A DNA stretch of 64,000 nt from Zanthoxylum bungeanum (GCA_019454045.1 SKCR01034787.1:141644-205643), one strand, 5' to 3'; counted from the first letter of the stretch, positions 25,354 to 37,654 are shown. Notes: generated by a model from the letters alone, not told the origin. A program made the numbers and translations.

Positions 25354-25997
25354 TGACAAGGAACCCACTTGGATTCGAAATCCAAGCAAACCCCAAGCAA
25401 CGGACAGAACCCCAAGAACCGCGAAATGATTTTGTAGAAATAAAAACCCTTCCAAGGCCACAAAGAAGACCCACAAAGAACTTGCCCTGAGAACCTTTAA
25501 GATGATTCCTTATAGTGTTTTGCTAGCAATGGAGACGCCACTAAGTGTGCCAAACTTAGATAAGTCGATTCAAACTTGAAAAGGGGAATCCCTCCCTTAC
25601 ATTAATTCGGCCATAGCCAAAGCTTTAAGCTTTTGAGTTTACAAATCGTTGGTTGCCTCAAATGAAGAAGAAAAAGTAAGCTTAAATAGTGTTACAAAAA
25701 AACCCTAAAGGCAAAAAGACAATAATGCCCATAAAAATGAAATTACACAAATATCAAGTCTTTAAGTCTTAAATGCCTAGAAGCTTTATTCTAAACTGAT
25801 TTGGGCCAAGTGAAATGGTTTTGGGCCCTTTCCATCGAAGCCCACATGCATCTCTATTTGTTTGTTGCAGTCGGCCATAAAACTCTGAACTAATCCCGCC
25901 ATTGCTTCTCTGAGTCTTTTGGTCCTCTGCCTCGTAATTGGCCCTTCTGGTACTTGTAATGCGTCCTTTGGTTTGTTGTCGCGCCTGGATCATGTCA
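25354..25997 (-). repeat. 3' LTR of D, includes end of pol
   Basis: On the plus strand it runs TGACAAGGAACCC to ATCATGTCA. The polyprotein C-terminus extends into it: frames hold NKPKDALQ and a GPITRQRTKR-type terminal segment (also open at 32658-32918 in the other LTR), and the polyprotein ends about 200 bp inside. Confidence 0.9.
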
Positions 25998-25999
25998 TC

Positions 26000-27250
26000 C
26001 CCTCCCTCTTGAAAAGGATCGACCTCGAATCTGTACCTGCATCAAAAGGAGTTAAGTCAGAAACATTAAATGTAGCAGACCATTGTACTTACCTTGTAAA
26101 TCCAGCTTGTATGCATTGTCATTAATCCGTTCCAAAACTTGAAATGGACCATCCCCTCTCGGTTGTAGCTTAGATTTACGTTGTTCAGGAAATCTCTCCT
26201 TGCGCATGTGTACCCAACCCAATCTCCAGGCTGAAATCCACACGCTTTCTTCCCTTATTAGCATGAGAAGCATATTGCTCATTCTTTCGTTGTATTTGCT
26301 CTCTTGCTTTCTCATGTATGTGCTTCACCAAATCGGCCCCCCACATGCTCATCAACAGGCAAAGGTAACAAATCCAATGGAGTTAGTGGCTGAAAACCAT
26401 AAACAATTTCAAAAGGTGAAAAAAGATGTAGAAGAATGAATGCTACGATTATATGCAAACTCAATAAATGGCAAACAATCTTCCCAACTCTTCAAATTCT
26501 TTCAACTATAGTGCGTAATAATTGAGATAAAGTCCTATTAACTACCTCTGTTTGTCCATCAGTCTGTGGATGACATGTGGTAGAATACAATAGTTTGGTG
26601 TCCTAGTTTAGCCCACAACACCTTCCAAAAATGGCTAAGGAACTTAACATCTCTATCTGATACAATACTCCTAGGTATACCATGGAGTCGCACTATGTCT
26701 CTGAAAAATAAATCTGCAATGTTTGTAGCATCATCGGTTTTATGACATGCAATGAAATGAGCCATTTTACTAAACCTATCAACTACAACAAAGATTGAAT
26801 CTCTACCCCTCTTTGTCCTAGGCAAACCTATCACAAATCCATCGATATATCAACCCAAGGTTCACTAGGTACAGGCAAAGGAGTATACAAACCATGTGCA
26901 TTAATTTAGATTTAGCATGCTTACATGTTAGACACTTATCACAAATACGCTCACATCACGTTTCATTTTAGGCCAATAAAAGTGCTCATGTAAAATAGCT
27001 AAAGTCTTAGTAATCCCAAAATGCCCCATCAAACCTCCCCCATGCGCTTCCTTCTTCACAAGCAACTCACGCATACTACAAGCAGGAACACACAACCTGT
27101 TCGCTTTAAATAAGAATCCGTCATGAATGTAAAACTTTCAAAAGATGACTTTGCACAAGTAGCAAAAATCTCACCAAAATCAGAATCACACTCATATAAT
27201 TCCTTAATCAAATCAAATCCCAACATCCGTGCATGCATTGAAGTAAGTAA
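26000..27250 (-). pseudogene. Integrase of D
   Basis: A Cys pair of the HHCC finger (CLTCKHAKSK) is readable near 26945-26915. The core follows: [20 protein letters not shown] (first Asp region, 26834 on) and [18 protein letters not shown] with the second Asp. The Glu-bearing [16 protein letters not shown] is in the next frame after a one-base shift near 26570. The C-terminal domain ([32 protein letters not shown]) ends near 26052 and continues in a shifted frame into the LTR. No chromodomain signature is visible. Confidence 0.9.
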
Positions 27251-28600
27251 AACATACCTGCGAGATAATGCATCGCCACTATGTTTTCTTTACCTTGCTT
27301 GTAGCGTATACATATGGAAATGACTCAACGAATTCCATCCACTTTGCGTGTCGCTTATTTCAGCTTACCTTGACCCTTCAGTGTTTTAATGATTCATGGT
27401 CGGTGTGGATCACGAACTCTTTAGGCCACAAGTAGTGCTGCCATGTCTCAAGTGCTCTCACAAGCGCATATAACTCTTTGTCATACGTGGGGGTACCTCA
27501 AAGCTGCTCCATTCAGCTTCTCACTAAAATAGGCTATTGGCCGCTTTTCTTGCATGAGAACTGCTCCAATACCTAACCCTGATGCGTCGTACTCAATCTC
27601 AAATGTCTTCTCGAAGTTGGGTAGTGCTAAAATGGGTGCACTGCATAACTTCGCTTTAAGGTCCTGGAATGCTCGCTCTTGCGCCTCGCCCCATTGAAAA
27701 CCAACTGTCTTCTTTACTACCTCAGTCAATGGCGCGGCAATGCTACTGAAGTCCTTGACAAATCTCCTATAGAAGCTCGCTAACCCATGAAAGCTTCGGA
27801 CTTCTGTCACTGTAGTTGGTGTAGGCCATTCCTGAATTGCCTTACCTTCTCCACATCTACCTCGATGCCATCTGCACTCACAACAAAGCCAAGAAAAACA
27901 ATTCTATCCATGCAAAATGTGCATTTGTCAGAGTTAGCATACATTGTTCTTTTCGTAAAACATCAAGTACATGCTTCAAATGTATCACATGCTCATCTAC
28001 TGTTTTACTGTAAACTAAGATGTCATCAAAATAAACCAAACAAACTTTACCTAAAATGCACGCATAACATGATTCATCAATCTCATAAATGTGCTAGGTG
28101 CGTTTGAGAGACCAAATGGCATAACTAACCATTCTACAAGCCATATTTAGTCTTAAATGCAGTTTTCCACTCATCTCCCTCTCTCATCGAATTTGATGGT
28201 ATCCACTCTTTAAGTCAATCTTACTAAAAATTTGGAACCATGCAATTCATCCAACATGTCATCTAGCCTAGGAATGGGGTGACGATACTTTACCGTAATA
28301 TTGTTGATAGCCCGACAATCAACTCACATACGCCCACGTCCCATCTTTCTTTCTTAGGAACTAGAAGTACTGGTACTGCACAAGGGCTCATGCTTTCCCT
28401 TACATACCCCGTTCCATCAATTCCCGTACTTGCCTTTGTAGCTCATTTGTCTCCTCGGGATTGCTCCTATAAGCGGGCTGTTAGGAATGACTGCTCCAGG
28501 TATGAAGTCTATCTGGTGCTCAATACCTCTAATGGGTGGAAGCCCACTAGGTATGTCCTCTGTGAGTACGTCACTGTAATCCTGCAAAAGAGATGAAATA
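27250..28600 (-). pseudogene. pol: Reverse transcriptase and RNase H of D
   Basis: DIPSGLPPIRGIEHQIDFIP opens RT (about 28580-28520). The template-grip and palm motifs are readable in shifting frames: VPVLLVPKKDG, then [18 protein letters not shown] near 28110-28060, and an intact catalytic VYFDDILVYS near 28025. The open frame 27810-27481 holds the connection ([16 protein letters not shown]) and the RNase H start ([20 protein letters not shown]), with the first catalytic Asp. At least five frameshifts or stops are present. Confidence 0.9.
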
Positions 28601-28769
28601 GACACAGGAAGCAAATGGTCAGAGTTAGTAAAATAAATATGAGGCTCCTTATAGACTAACAATAGCATGAGCTTGCTAGCCTTGAACGCTTTCCTTCGCT
28701 TCACCCTCACCCATGTAGAACTCTTTTTAACTTCTCTCTTTTGTTTCCCTCTCACGTTCACTCACACTC

Positions 28770-29330
28770 CCCTTGGGAACTCCCACGGCCTTGGCCTTAT
28801 TTTTCTCACCAGATACACCACTCTCACTAGTCTCACCCAAGGTGGTGTTTCCCTTTCGCTCTCTCTTTGTCACGCTCAAGTTGCAACTTAACCTGATCGT
28901 CATGGACTTGTGCAGGTGTAGTGGGATATAATGTAATGGGTTTTCCCTTATGCTGGAAAGAGTACTTGTTCTTGAACCCATCATGAATAACCTTCTTATC
29001 AAACTGCCACGGCCTGCCCAAAAGAATATGTCCTGCATGCATCGGTATCACATCACATAGGACATCATTTGTGTATGGCCCAATGGTAAAGCTCAACAGT
29101 ACCTGCTTTGTCACACTTATCTCCCCACAATCATTTAACCACCACTGGCAACTTGTAAGGCTTCGGGTGTCTCAAGCAACTCAACCCCAATCGCTCAATC
29201 AAAGCTGTGCTAGCAACATTAGTACAACTGCCCCCATCTATGATCATACTACACCCCTTGCCATTCACACGGCACCTAGTATGGAATATATTCTCTCTCT
29301 GCTGCACACTCTCATCCTCTACAACATTGC
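28770..29330 (-). pseudogene. Aspartic protease of D
   Basis: The region after gag reads IFHTRCRVNGKGCSMIIDGG, with the catalytic D-G-G-S, and STALIERLGLSCLRHPKPYK. After a frameshift at about 29130 the open frame 29114-28833 follows, with DVIPMHAGHILLGRPWQFDK, the second conserved part of the fold. A Lys/Glu-rich linker leads to RT. Confidence 0.85.
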
Positions 29331-30704
29331 ACTCAAAGCACGCTTGACAACTAAGGATAAGTTATCCAGCGGGTATGCAGCTCCCTCATGGTCACTAGCA
29401 TCCTCCAACTCTGGCATCTCCTCCTCGACCTCACTATCGGTAGAGTACACCTCTCCACTCTTTTTATCAATCACTAAGGTACGCCTATTGGGACATTGTG
29501 AAGCATAGTGTCCCATGCCCAAAACACTTGAAACACTTGACATCTTAGTTCTAGCAGCTGCACCCTCAGGTTTTGGTCTAGTTTTGCTCGGTTCCGCAGC
29601 CTCTTTACCCTTGGCACTAGGTTCGGCCCTAGGCTTATTAAAGCCTCCACTGAATTCGCCTCTAGGCTTGTCAAAGCCTCCATCTCGCTTCTCATTCGGA
29701 ACCCATTTCCCTTTCCATGCAGAAGTAGCCTGAGTACCAAATCTGGATGTTGACTTTTTCTTGAGTTGCCTTTCTATCTTGATAGCCATGTGAAGCATAT
29801 CCTCCAAATCAACATAATGATGCAACTCCACCACTGTTTGCAATCTCTCTATTCAAGCCCCCTAGAAACCGTGCCATAGTAGCTTCTGCATCCTCAACTA
29901 CATTTGCCCTGATCATGGCAACTTCCATCTCTGTGTAATAGTCCTCAACACTTTTGGTCCCCTGATACAGATGTTGTAGTTTTTGATACAACTCCCTATA
30001 GTAATGGCTGGGTATAAATCTCTTTCTCATGAGACCCCTAAGTTCTGCCCATGTCTGAACCGGTCTCTCATAGTTTCTCCTCCGAGTAGAGACAAGCTGA
30101 TCCCACCAAATCATAGCATAATCGGTAAACTCAATTGCTGCTAGACTGATCTTCTTCTCGTCTGAGTAGTGATGACAGTTAAAAATCAATTCTATTTTTC
30201 TTTTCCCATTCTAAATAAGCTTCAGGATCATCTCTTGCCTTGGAATGTTGGTATCTTGATCTTGATGCTACCTAGATCACCATCTATATCTCCTCGCCTA
30301 CCATATCCTCTCCGATCATAATCCCCTCTTCTGGCATCAAATGCACCTCTATCATCAAACCGTCTATCCCTCCTATCATTCCTCCTATCAAACCTCCTAT
30401 TAGGCCTCCTATCATGCCCAGGCTGAAATCTCTCCTCCACATCATCAAAACCATCAGAATCATCAAACTCATTTTCAGCTTCCTCTCTCATCTGGTGGTA
30501 CATACTGTGGTGGTACACACGACGAGGTGGTACATTGAGAGGTGGTGGTACATTCTGAGGTGGTGGTACTCTGGGACCGCTACCAGTTTGAATACTCTCG
30601 ACACTCTTGGACAATCTCTCCAAAGCAGTATTCATATTCTCCATCATATCTGTAAATTTCCTATCCAAAGCCTCAAGCTTTTCATCAGTAGTTAGACCTG
30701 CCAT
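29319..30704 (-). pseudogene. gag: gag of D
   Basis: It starts at Met 30704 (MAGLTTDEKLEALDR) with a coiled-coil-like segment, a Pro-rich part and an Arg/Asp-rich tract full of DRR and RRFD units (about residues 85-145). LGSIKIKIPTFQGK opens the gag core. Two frameshifts near 30228-30190 precede the core helices (IEFTDYAMIWWDQLVSTRRR, LMRKRFIPSHYYRELYQKL). A further frameshift at 29843 leads to ELHHYVDLEDMLHMAIKIER. The zinc knuckle survives only as GHYASQCPN because its first half has shifted frame. It ends in an acidic stretch (SEVEEEMPELEDASDHEG). It is inactive. Confidence 0.9.
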
Positions 30705-31269
30705 CTCAACACTAAACAAACAGATTAGAAATAACAAGAAAGTAAACAAATATCTAAATCCTCACACTCTCACGTGTTTACACTCGAATGATATCACTCC
30801 ACTCGTGTTTGCACTCTATTGGCTTTTACCCCCCGATATTGTGCTCACAATCACTGCCTTTTACCACTCTTGAGTTCGTCCTCAATTCAAATGTGAATCA
30901 CACTCTATCCAAGAATACAAACCAAATGTAGTCCTCAAGCCAGCATGAAACACAAAGGTCTAATAATAATATATAGGACAGGTGGAAACAAAATACGAAC
31001 AGGAATAGCAACGACGAAGACTCAATCAATAATACTTAAAACTAGAGTATTAGAAATAAGGAGTAAACAATTAGCACAATGGAAAAAAAATAAGCATGCA
31101 AATTCGCGGTCGTATGCAATTTCGGTAGAAAATTTGGCACCGCTATAGAAATTTTGATGGAATACCCTCCACGGGCACCTAAATGATAATATGGAACAAA
31201 CTAATTCAACCAAAAAATTTCACTTTTTTTACTCTTTTTTTTTTTTTTTGATAACGTCAGATGCTAAAT

Positions 31270-31795
31270 GTGGTTCTGATTTCAGAGGTTGATTTAGGTT
31301 CTGATTTCAGAGGCTGGTTTTCAAAGCCTGATTTCAGAGTCTGATGATGGTCTGAATCTAAGGTCTGAATTCAGAGGCTGCTGGTCAGTGTCTGATTTCA
31401 GAGTCGAATAAGGGTCTGATTTCAGGGTCTGAATTCAGAGGCTAATTTTCAGAGGTTACTGGTTAGAGTCTGATTTCAGGGTCTAATTTTCAGAGGTTAC
31501 TGGTCAGAGTCTGATTTCAGAGGCTACTGGTCTGGGTCTGATTTCAGAGGCTACTGGTCTGGGTCTGATTTCATAGGTTAAGTTTCAGGGTCTTATCTCA
31601 GAGTCTGATTCAATGGTTAAGTTTCAAGGTCTGAACTCAGAGTCTGATTCAATGGTTAAGTTTCAAGGTCTGAACTCAGAGTCTGATTTCAGAGGCAGAT
31701 TTCAAAGGTTACGTTTTAGGTCTGATTTCAGAAGCTAAGATTTCAGGGTCTGATTTCAGACTTCACTTAGTTTCTCAGGGTCTGATTTCACACTT
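31270..31795. repeat. TCTGATTTCAGAG minisatellite in the D leader
   Basis: More than twenty degenerate units, built around GTCTGATTTCAGAG with spacers such as GCTACTGGTC and GTTAAGTTTCA, fill about 500 bp between primer site and gag. TTTCAG is also a splice-acceptor-like string, repeated many times. On the minus strand the unit reads CTCTGAAATCAGAC. Confidence 0.9.
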
Positions 31796-31971
31796 CACTA
31801 GGGTTTAGAGACAAAACACACAGCCACCAAGAACATGCTTATTTCTTAAACATATGTTAAAGAACAAAATGAATATGACGAACTGATATGAAGAACAAAA
31901 CAGAAGCCCAGAACTGGAAAAGTGATGAAAATGAACTGATATGCAACTGGAATGAACTGATATGCAGAACA

Positions 31972-32150
31972 CACCAATAACAGATCCAGAAATAAACAAA
32001 ACAAAAAAACAGAATCAAGAACCAACAAGGACTGAAACGAAAATAACAAAGAACAAACACACCAAAAACAGATCCAGAAATAAACAAAACAAAAAAACAG
32101 AAACAAGATCCAACAAGAACTGAAACGAAAATAACAAAGAACAAGAGAAA
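31972..32150. repeat. 88-bp tandem duplication in the D leader
   Basis: CACCAATAACAGATCCAG at 31972 recurs as CACCAAAAACAGATCCAG at 32060 and is followed by the same A-rich stretch. Minus-strand frames here encode only hydrophobic low-complexity strings. Confidence 0.85.
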
Positions 32151-32194
32151 AACAGAATCAAACAAAAGGAAAGATAGAAAAATCAGACCTTGGA

Positions 32195-32215
32195 ACCCTG
32201 AGCTCTAGATACCAA
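32195..32215 (-). other. Primer-binding site of D
   Basis: The minus strand reads TTTGGTATCTAGAGCTC after the 5' LTR. This is an initiator-Met-like site with an inserted base (usual core TGGTATCAGAGC). Confidence 0.6.
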
Positions 32216-32216
32216 A

Positions 32217-32862
32217 TGACAAGGAACCCACTTGGATTTGAAATCCAAGCAAACCCCAAGCAACGGACAGAACCCCAAGAACCGCGAAATGATTTTGTAG
32301 AAACAAAACCCTTCCAAGGCCACAAAGAAGACCCACAAAGAACTTGCCCTTGAGAACCTTTAAGATGATTCCTTGTAGTGTTTTGCTAGCAATGGAGACG
32401 CCACTAAGTGTGCCAAACTTAGATAAGTCGATTCAAACTTGAAAAGGGGAATCCCTCCCTTACATTAATTCGGCCATAGCCAAAGCTTTAAGCTTTTTGA
32501 GTTTACAAATTCGTTGGTTGCCTCAAATGAAGAAGAAAGTAAGCTTAAATAGTGTTACAAAAAGAAACCCTAAAGGCAAAAAGACAATAATGCCCATAAA
32601 AACGAAATTACACAAATATCAAGTCTTTAAGTCTTTAAATGCCTAGAAAGCTTTATTCTAAACTGATTTGGGCCAAGTGAAATGGTTTTGGGCCCTTTCC
32701 ATCGAAGCCACATGCATCTCTATTTGTTTGTTGCAGTCGGCCATAAAACTCTGAACTAATCCCGCCATTGCTTCTCTGAGTCTTTTGGTCCTCTGCCTCG
32801 TAATTGGCCCTTCTGGTACTTGTAATGCGTCCTTTGGTTTGTTGTCGGCCTGGATCATGTCA
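32217..32862 (-). repeat. 5' LTR of D
   Basis: It matches 25354-25997 with few differences. The ORF at 32658-32918 is the duplicated pol tail and is not a separate gene. Confidence 0.9.
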
Positions 32863-34481
32863 TTTTCTATACGGAATAAGCATATAATGATTTTATGATA
32901 AAATCTCTTAAAGCACATATCCCAGTTATTTATTTTACTGGATTGTTTTTCTTAATGTTTATCTTTCATTAATGACACTACTAGTCGTATTAAAATATGT
33001 AACAACTGTTTATACAGAACAAGTAACTATCCAATAGTCACAATTTATGATATCAAATATCAAAATAGTTATTAAATATTATTTTAAATAATTAGACGGG
33101 AGATCTGGTATCCAATACATACAGTTGTCGTATTGCGAGAATTGATATTCTCTATACACAACTATACATATCTAATTTTTTAAGCTTTATGATTTGCGTT
33201 CAATTTTTTCACAACGATTGCAAATAATTGATTAACAAACTGTTTCATACACGCGACTTCTAAAAGTCACCAAAGCTAAGAAACGTCATTAAAAGATAAA
33301 CAAACACTTAAAGGGTTTTCTTAATGCCAGTCAAGAATCTCGAGACATGAACTGATTCGTGTCAATTCTTACTGCATAAGAAACAGTTCTAACTAGAATA
33401 ATATCCTAAACACATATATCCTTTTAGATTACCTAATTGTGACTTAGAAACTAAGTCACAAACCATCTTGATTTTTAAAGAAATCGGAACAACAGTTCCC
33501 GATGGTTTCAACTAATCTAACAATATCTAAGTCTACCATCTTTCTAGAAACTATTCTAGAACTACGCAACCATAAGTAAAGTCAGAAAATCTATTCTAAT
33601 AAAAGACATGCAGTGGATTAGAAGCATAAATCTATAAATAGTATAGAATATAAGGAAAAACAAAGCAGTAAACTCCATAATATTTCACACTGCCTGAGTT
33701 ATGATTTTAAACTCAGCAGTGTCTCCCACTACTTTACGTAATACCATAATCCCCAACGGGAATTCAATAATTAAATCGAATTCCATAGTGAGAGTGGGAT
33801 CCCATGAATATATTTCGACTCACAGATTTGGCACAATCCCGCCTACGTATATTCATTAGGTAGATAACTCATTGTCAATCACTCGCCAGTAACTCCTAGT
33901 TTCGGTCCTGAGCGCTTCTCGCTGTGACAGCTTTGTCACGTTCACAGGGAGGCGTATCATGGCTTCACTTGTCAATGACAAACTCAAGCTACCGATGTAG
34001 TCTTGACAGCTTTGGCATGTTCAGGATTTCCACTTTCACTTGAATTTGTCTAGTATCATTATACAACTGGCATGGATAAAATTCTATCAACTACACCCTC
34101 ACTGCTTTGGCACGATCTCGGATGCAGCCATAGAAAGTTACCCATAAATCGTATTGACAAGACGGACCAAGAAACATGCATCCAATACACGTTACTTTAC
34201 AGTCATATTTAAAAGCGGAGATTTTCCTACAGAATCTATACTCTACATCCAATGCAGAATTTTAATCTAAATAATTTTATAAACATTTCAATTCTACTTT
34301 AGAAAACATAACATAATTTAACTATTAAATTTCCGTTATATTTTCCGTTAGCGTAGAACTGAACAGTTAAGAAACATATCTAGATTCCTAGCATGTGCGA
34401 ACATTAAATTGGATTATATATCTAATATCAAGCATGAATAATGTAATGGATGAAGCATCAGACCCGCTCTGATACCATTTT
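32863..34481 (-). other. Noncoding interior of C, right part
   Basis: No coding signal is seen. Between 33725 and 34160 the plus strand carries repeated GCTTTG(G/T)CACG or GCATG elements (about 33825, 33930, 34010 and 34110) and another CTCCCACT motif at 33723. Confidence 0.6.
34466..34477 (-). other. Primer-binding site of C
   Basis: The minus strand reads TGGTATCAGAGC, a perfect initiator-tRNA-Met site, four bases inside the LTR. Confidence 0.95.
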
Positions 34482-37029
34482 TATTGGGGTTTTGGGCCAT
34501 GGGGCACAGCGGAAGCGCGGGTTCGGGCGAAATCATATTTTAAAACCTTTTCAAAATACTGAATAAATTATTCAATATCTAATATGAATAATTTATTCAT
34601 ATTTCACTTAAACCTATTTATTCAATATCACATATCAATATAAATATAGTGAAAACTCACGAAACTTTTACGAAAACCGTTTTTTCCGTAAAATGGCCTA
34701 AAATGCGTTTTTGACCGAACCAACCACCCGACACTTATGGAAACTGCCCAGGTCAGCTCCAATAGTCTCAGTGCAGTTCATGGGCAGCCCAAACAGTGAC
34801 AGATTCACTGTTTGGACAGCTGTCACCCGGTTGGCTCAAAATCCACCCGATAACGCCGTTTTTGGCCGTTTTCGCTTATTTCAAGTCGGAAACACTTTCC
34901 GGAAATTGTGCCAACTCCCAAAATAAATCCAAAACATTCAAAAGACACCAATTTCAAGACAAAATCAGAATCATTTCCAGGTCATACCAGAAAACAAAAT
35001 TGAGCATAAATTCATGCTTTAATCCAATTAAAACCAAGATTTATCTTATTAATCCATCACAAAATGAATCCCACCATAAATGAACAACTCTAGAACAATT
35101 CTATGCTATTTAGAGTGGATAAATAACTCTAGAATGGCAATAATTCATCAAATGAACAAATTGATTAAATTTGAAACTAATTACATTAATTACCTTCAAA
35201 TCTACATTTCACACATGCCAACACTTCCAAAATTTGATCCATAACCCAAAAGCCCCAATTTTTTTCTCAAATGAAAGAACCCTAGAAAAATTCTAAAACG
35301 CCAAGAAATAAGAAACTAATTTTCTAACTCAAGGAAGTAAAATATTACCTACTAATCTCCATCTTTCCTAAGCTTTTCTTGATGGTTTCCTTCACTTTGA
35401 TTGCTTGGATCATCATTCAAAATGAAAACCCATTTTCTAATAGGGCTTTCGGCAGCAGCAAAAAAAATTGGGAAAGAAGAAAACAATTTGCTTCCTTTTA
35501 AAGTGTTGACTGATTCTAACAAAAGGAGGGGTAGAATTGTCTTTTGAAATTTATCAAATAAATAAATGAATTACACCTTTTAATATCCAATCATAATCAA
35601 ACAAAAGAGTAATAAATTCATGCCTAAAGTTCCAATAATATCTTGCCATTTATCATTCAAATAATGGCAAATTGGATAAGCTATTAAAATATCAATTTTT
35701 AATTATTTAACAATTAAATGATTAAATAAATAATCAACATACATATATGTATTTTATTTACAATAAATAATAAATACATATATTTATGGCATGTGTCAAA
35801 ATCTCATTTGACGAATAATTAATGTGTATTTAATCGTATTATGTATCAAATACAAATACACAATAATTATTATCGGTCAAAATCCCCTAATGCATGTGTT
35901 ATCGTTTAACCGATTAAACGATCCGAATTAACTTATTTAATCCGGTGAAGTATTATGAATAATCTGTATTATTCATATCGCGTTACTCAAATGCTCAACA
36001 AGTACACTTCATATTGTGCGACTCTATAAGTTTATGTATATCCATCACGAAATCTAATTTCATTTCCATAATCCACCCACTCATGGATTATGACGACCAC
36101 AGATAATCTCGCTAAACTATGCAAGTTGAGGTCATAGCATATGTATAATCCCTCCGTCACAGACTATCCGTATTATACATGGGATATAGATCAGAACGTC
36201 AAATATGTTCGGTATAATACAATCGACTTTCAATTTATGATCACGAAATAACAATTGAAATTGGTTTCCGACGTTATACCACGGCCATGGATTTACTAGA
36301 TCGTAAACACGTGAGGATGCCTATGTCCTGTACACAAGACTGACAGATCATATCTTGATACGCACATGATATCATTATCATCAGTCCACACCCAACGAAC
36401 AGGCGGAGGTCTGATCATGACTAGATCGTTGACGTGACTGCCATCAAAGTATGGAGGATAGCTCATATATCCACAGTGGTATCTCAAGTCGAATGACCAC
36501 TATGCTCGCTCAACTCGAGAAGGTTCCTATTGACGTTGGTGTACCATATATTAGGAAACCTTCAGTGAGTCATTCAGTGTTTTATCGAATAAACACCTAC
36601 ATGTATATATGAGTCTCCCAAGACTTATGGTTTACTGGGATAAACCATCAGACCAAGTCACGATATACGACATGTACCGGTCTCAACGGATTTTACTAAC
36701 CGACCTGTGTTAGCAAATCTTGACCAGGAACTTTATTTAAGGATATACAACTAATAGTGTGCTTTCCAATGTCAATTACAAACTATGTTGTAACTGCATA
36801 CTATACTGTAAATCCTAGGGTCTTTGTCTAATATACACGTATCACTGAACCAAATTCAGTTTCGATCTAATCATAATCAAATATCTAATCTCAATTAGAT
36901 CGAATAAGTGTATGAAAGACAAGGGTGCTACCATTAAATTAAGTAATATTATGGAAAATATATTTGCTCGTATTTGTGAATCGGACATAGATACGATCCG
37001 AATTGGCACTTGGAGCACCAATCCTAACG
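34482..37029 (-). repeat. 5' LTR of C
   Basis: It is nearly collinear with 20213-22739, with scattered substitutions and small indels. The terminal dinucleotides have mutated (TATTGGGG in place of TGTTGGGG at the left edge, CCTAACG in place of CCTAACA at the right). Confidence 0.9.
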
Positions 37030-37654
37030 GTATTATTATATTATTTTTTTTATTTACATTGTATTAATGTTTATGTGTGTTATTATCTCTTGCGGTATAT
37101 CGGATGGAAACCCAAACGTAAATTCCGTAGCCGAATCCGAATGGACGTTAATGCGGTTTGTACTGGGGATACAACTCCACGTGCCACTCGGGAGATATTC
37201 ATACATGCGTGATTAACCCCCCTTTTGTTTACTATTTATTTATTGACGCTTTTCCCGCTTTTAATTGATTTTCCTTATTGCATCTCGTACTTCTTAATTT
37301 AATATGCTTTTGGAATCGTGTTATTGTGTTTATTATTTGCTTGGGTATGTTATTACATTTTTATTCGCTTTTGTGTATGAATTACATTTAAGACTTGGCT
37401 ATACCATTGTGTGAACCCGTCCATTATACTGGCATAAGTAAGGGACCATTCCGAACCCAACGGTTTGAGGTCTTTCCTTGTGAGGGGTGAGTGCGGCCTT
37501 AAATATTTTCCCAGTTCACACTGTGTGGCGACTCTTTTATTCTCCTGTTTGGTCCCCTGCGGGCTACTATGTACTCTCTACGGGCTGCGAGCCCAACAAT
37601 ATCGTGGTCGCCGAGCATCTTAGGTATAGCGGTAAACCCCATTTCGCTCCTACA
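37030..37654 (+). repeat. 3' LTR of B, second piece
   Basis: It resumes with GTATTATTATATTA, matching about 15950 in the 5' LTR, and runs to GCTCCTACA. Then comes the CATGT target duplication. Small ORFs here (37487-37829) are LTR sequence or run into element A. Confidence 0.9.

Larger units (their letters stand above)
25354..32862 (-). mobile_element. D: chromovirus-type Ty3/gypsy retrotransposon
   Basis: It has 0.64-kb LTRs at 25354-25997 and 32217-32862 and the order gag, protease, RT, RNase H, integrase on the minus strand, which is the Ty3/gypsy order. The polypurine tract AAGAGGGAGGGGA (26010-25998) abuts the 3' LTR. The target duplication is ATTTC (25349-25353) versus TTTTC (32863-32867). 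It inserted in C. The style of gag and protease (IIDGGS) fits the CRM/Reina side of the chromoviruses, but no chromodomain is visible and the clade is not settled. It is inactive through many frameshifts. Confidence 0.9.
20213..37029 (-). mobile_element. C: large LTR retrotransposon derivative (LARD-like)
   Basis: The 2.5-kb LTRs are 20213-22739 and 34482-37029. On the minus strand the order is 5' LTR (right), primer site (34477-34466), interior, polypurine tract AAGTGGGAGAAAT (22752-22740), 3' LTR (left). The target duplication is GTAGT (20208-20212) versus GTATT (37030-37034), four of five bases. Excluding the inserted D, the interior is about 4.2 kb and no gag or pol motif can be read in any frame. 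The initiator-Met primer site and the PPT form suggest copia machinery. Confidence 0.88.
14379..37654 (+). mobile_element. B: Tat/Ogre-like non-autonomous LTR element with gag only
   Basis: The 5' LTR is 14379-16564, with a tRNA-Arg-type primer site, a gag-only interior (16565-18614), and a 3' LTR in two pieces (18615-20212 and 37030-37654) split by C. The target duplication is perfect: CATGT at 14374-14378 and 37655-37659. The interior is about 2 kb and shows no protease, RT or integrase, so it fits the TR-GAG class of terminal-repeat elements. It must have been mobilised by a partner. It inserted in element A between protease and RT. Confidence 0.9.

Noticed and set aside
26000..26320. Chromodomain at the D integrase end
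   Set aside because: After DNAYKLDL the frame breaks and no aromatic-cage pattern can be read, so I do not claim it.
31805..32165. Membrane-protein-like minus-strand frames (Phe/Val/Cys-rich)
   Set aside because: They translate an A-rich 88-bp duplicated leader. Three overlapping frames look equally hydrophobic.
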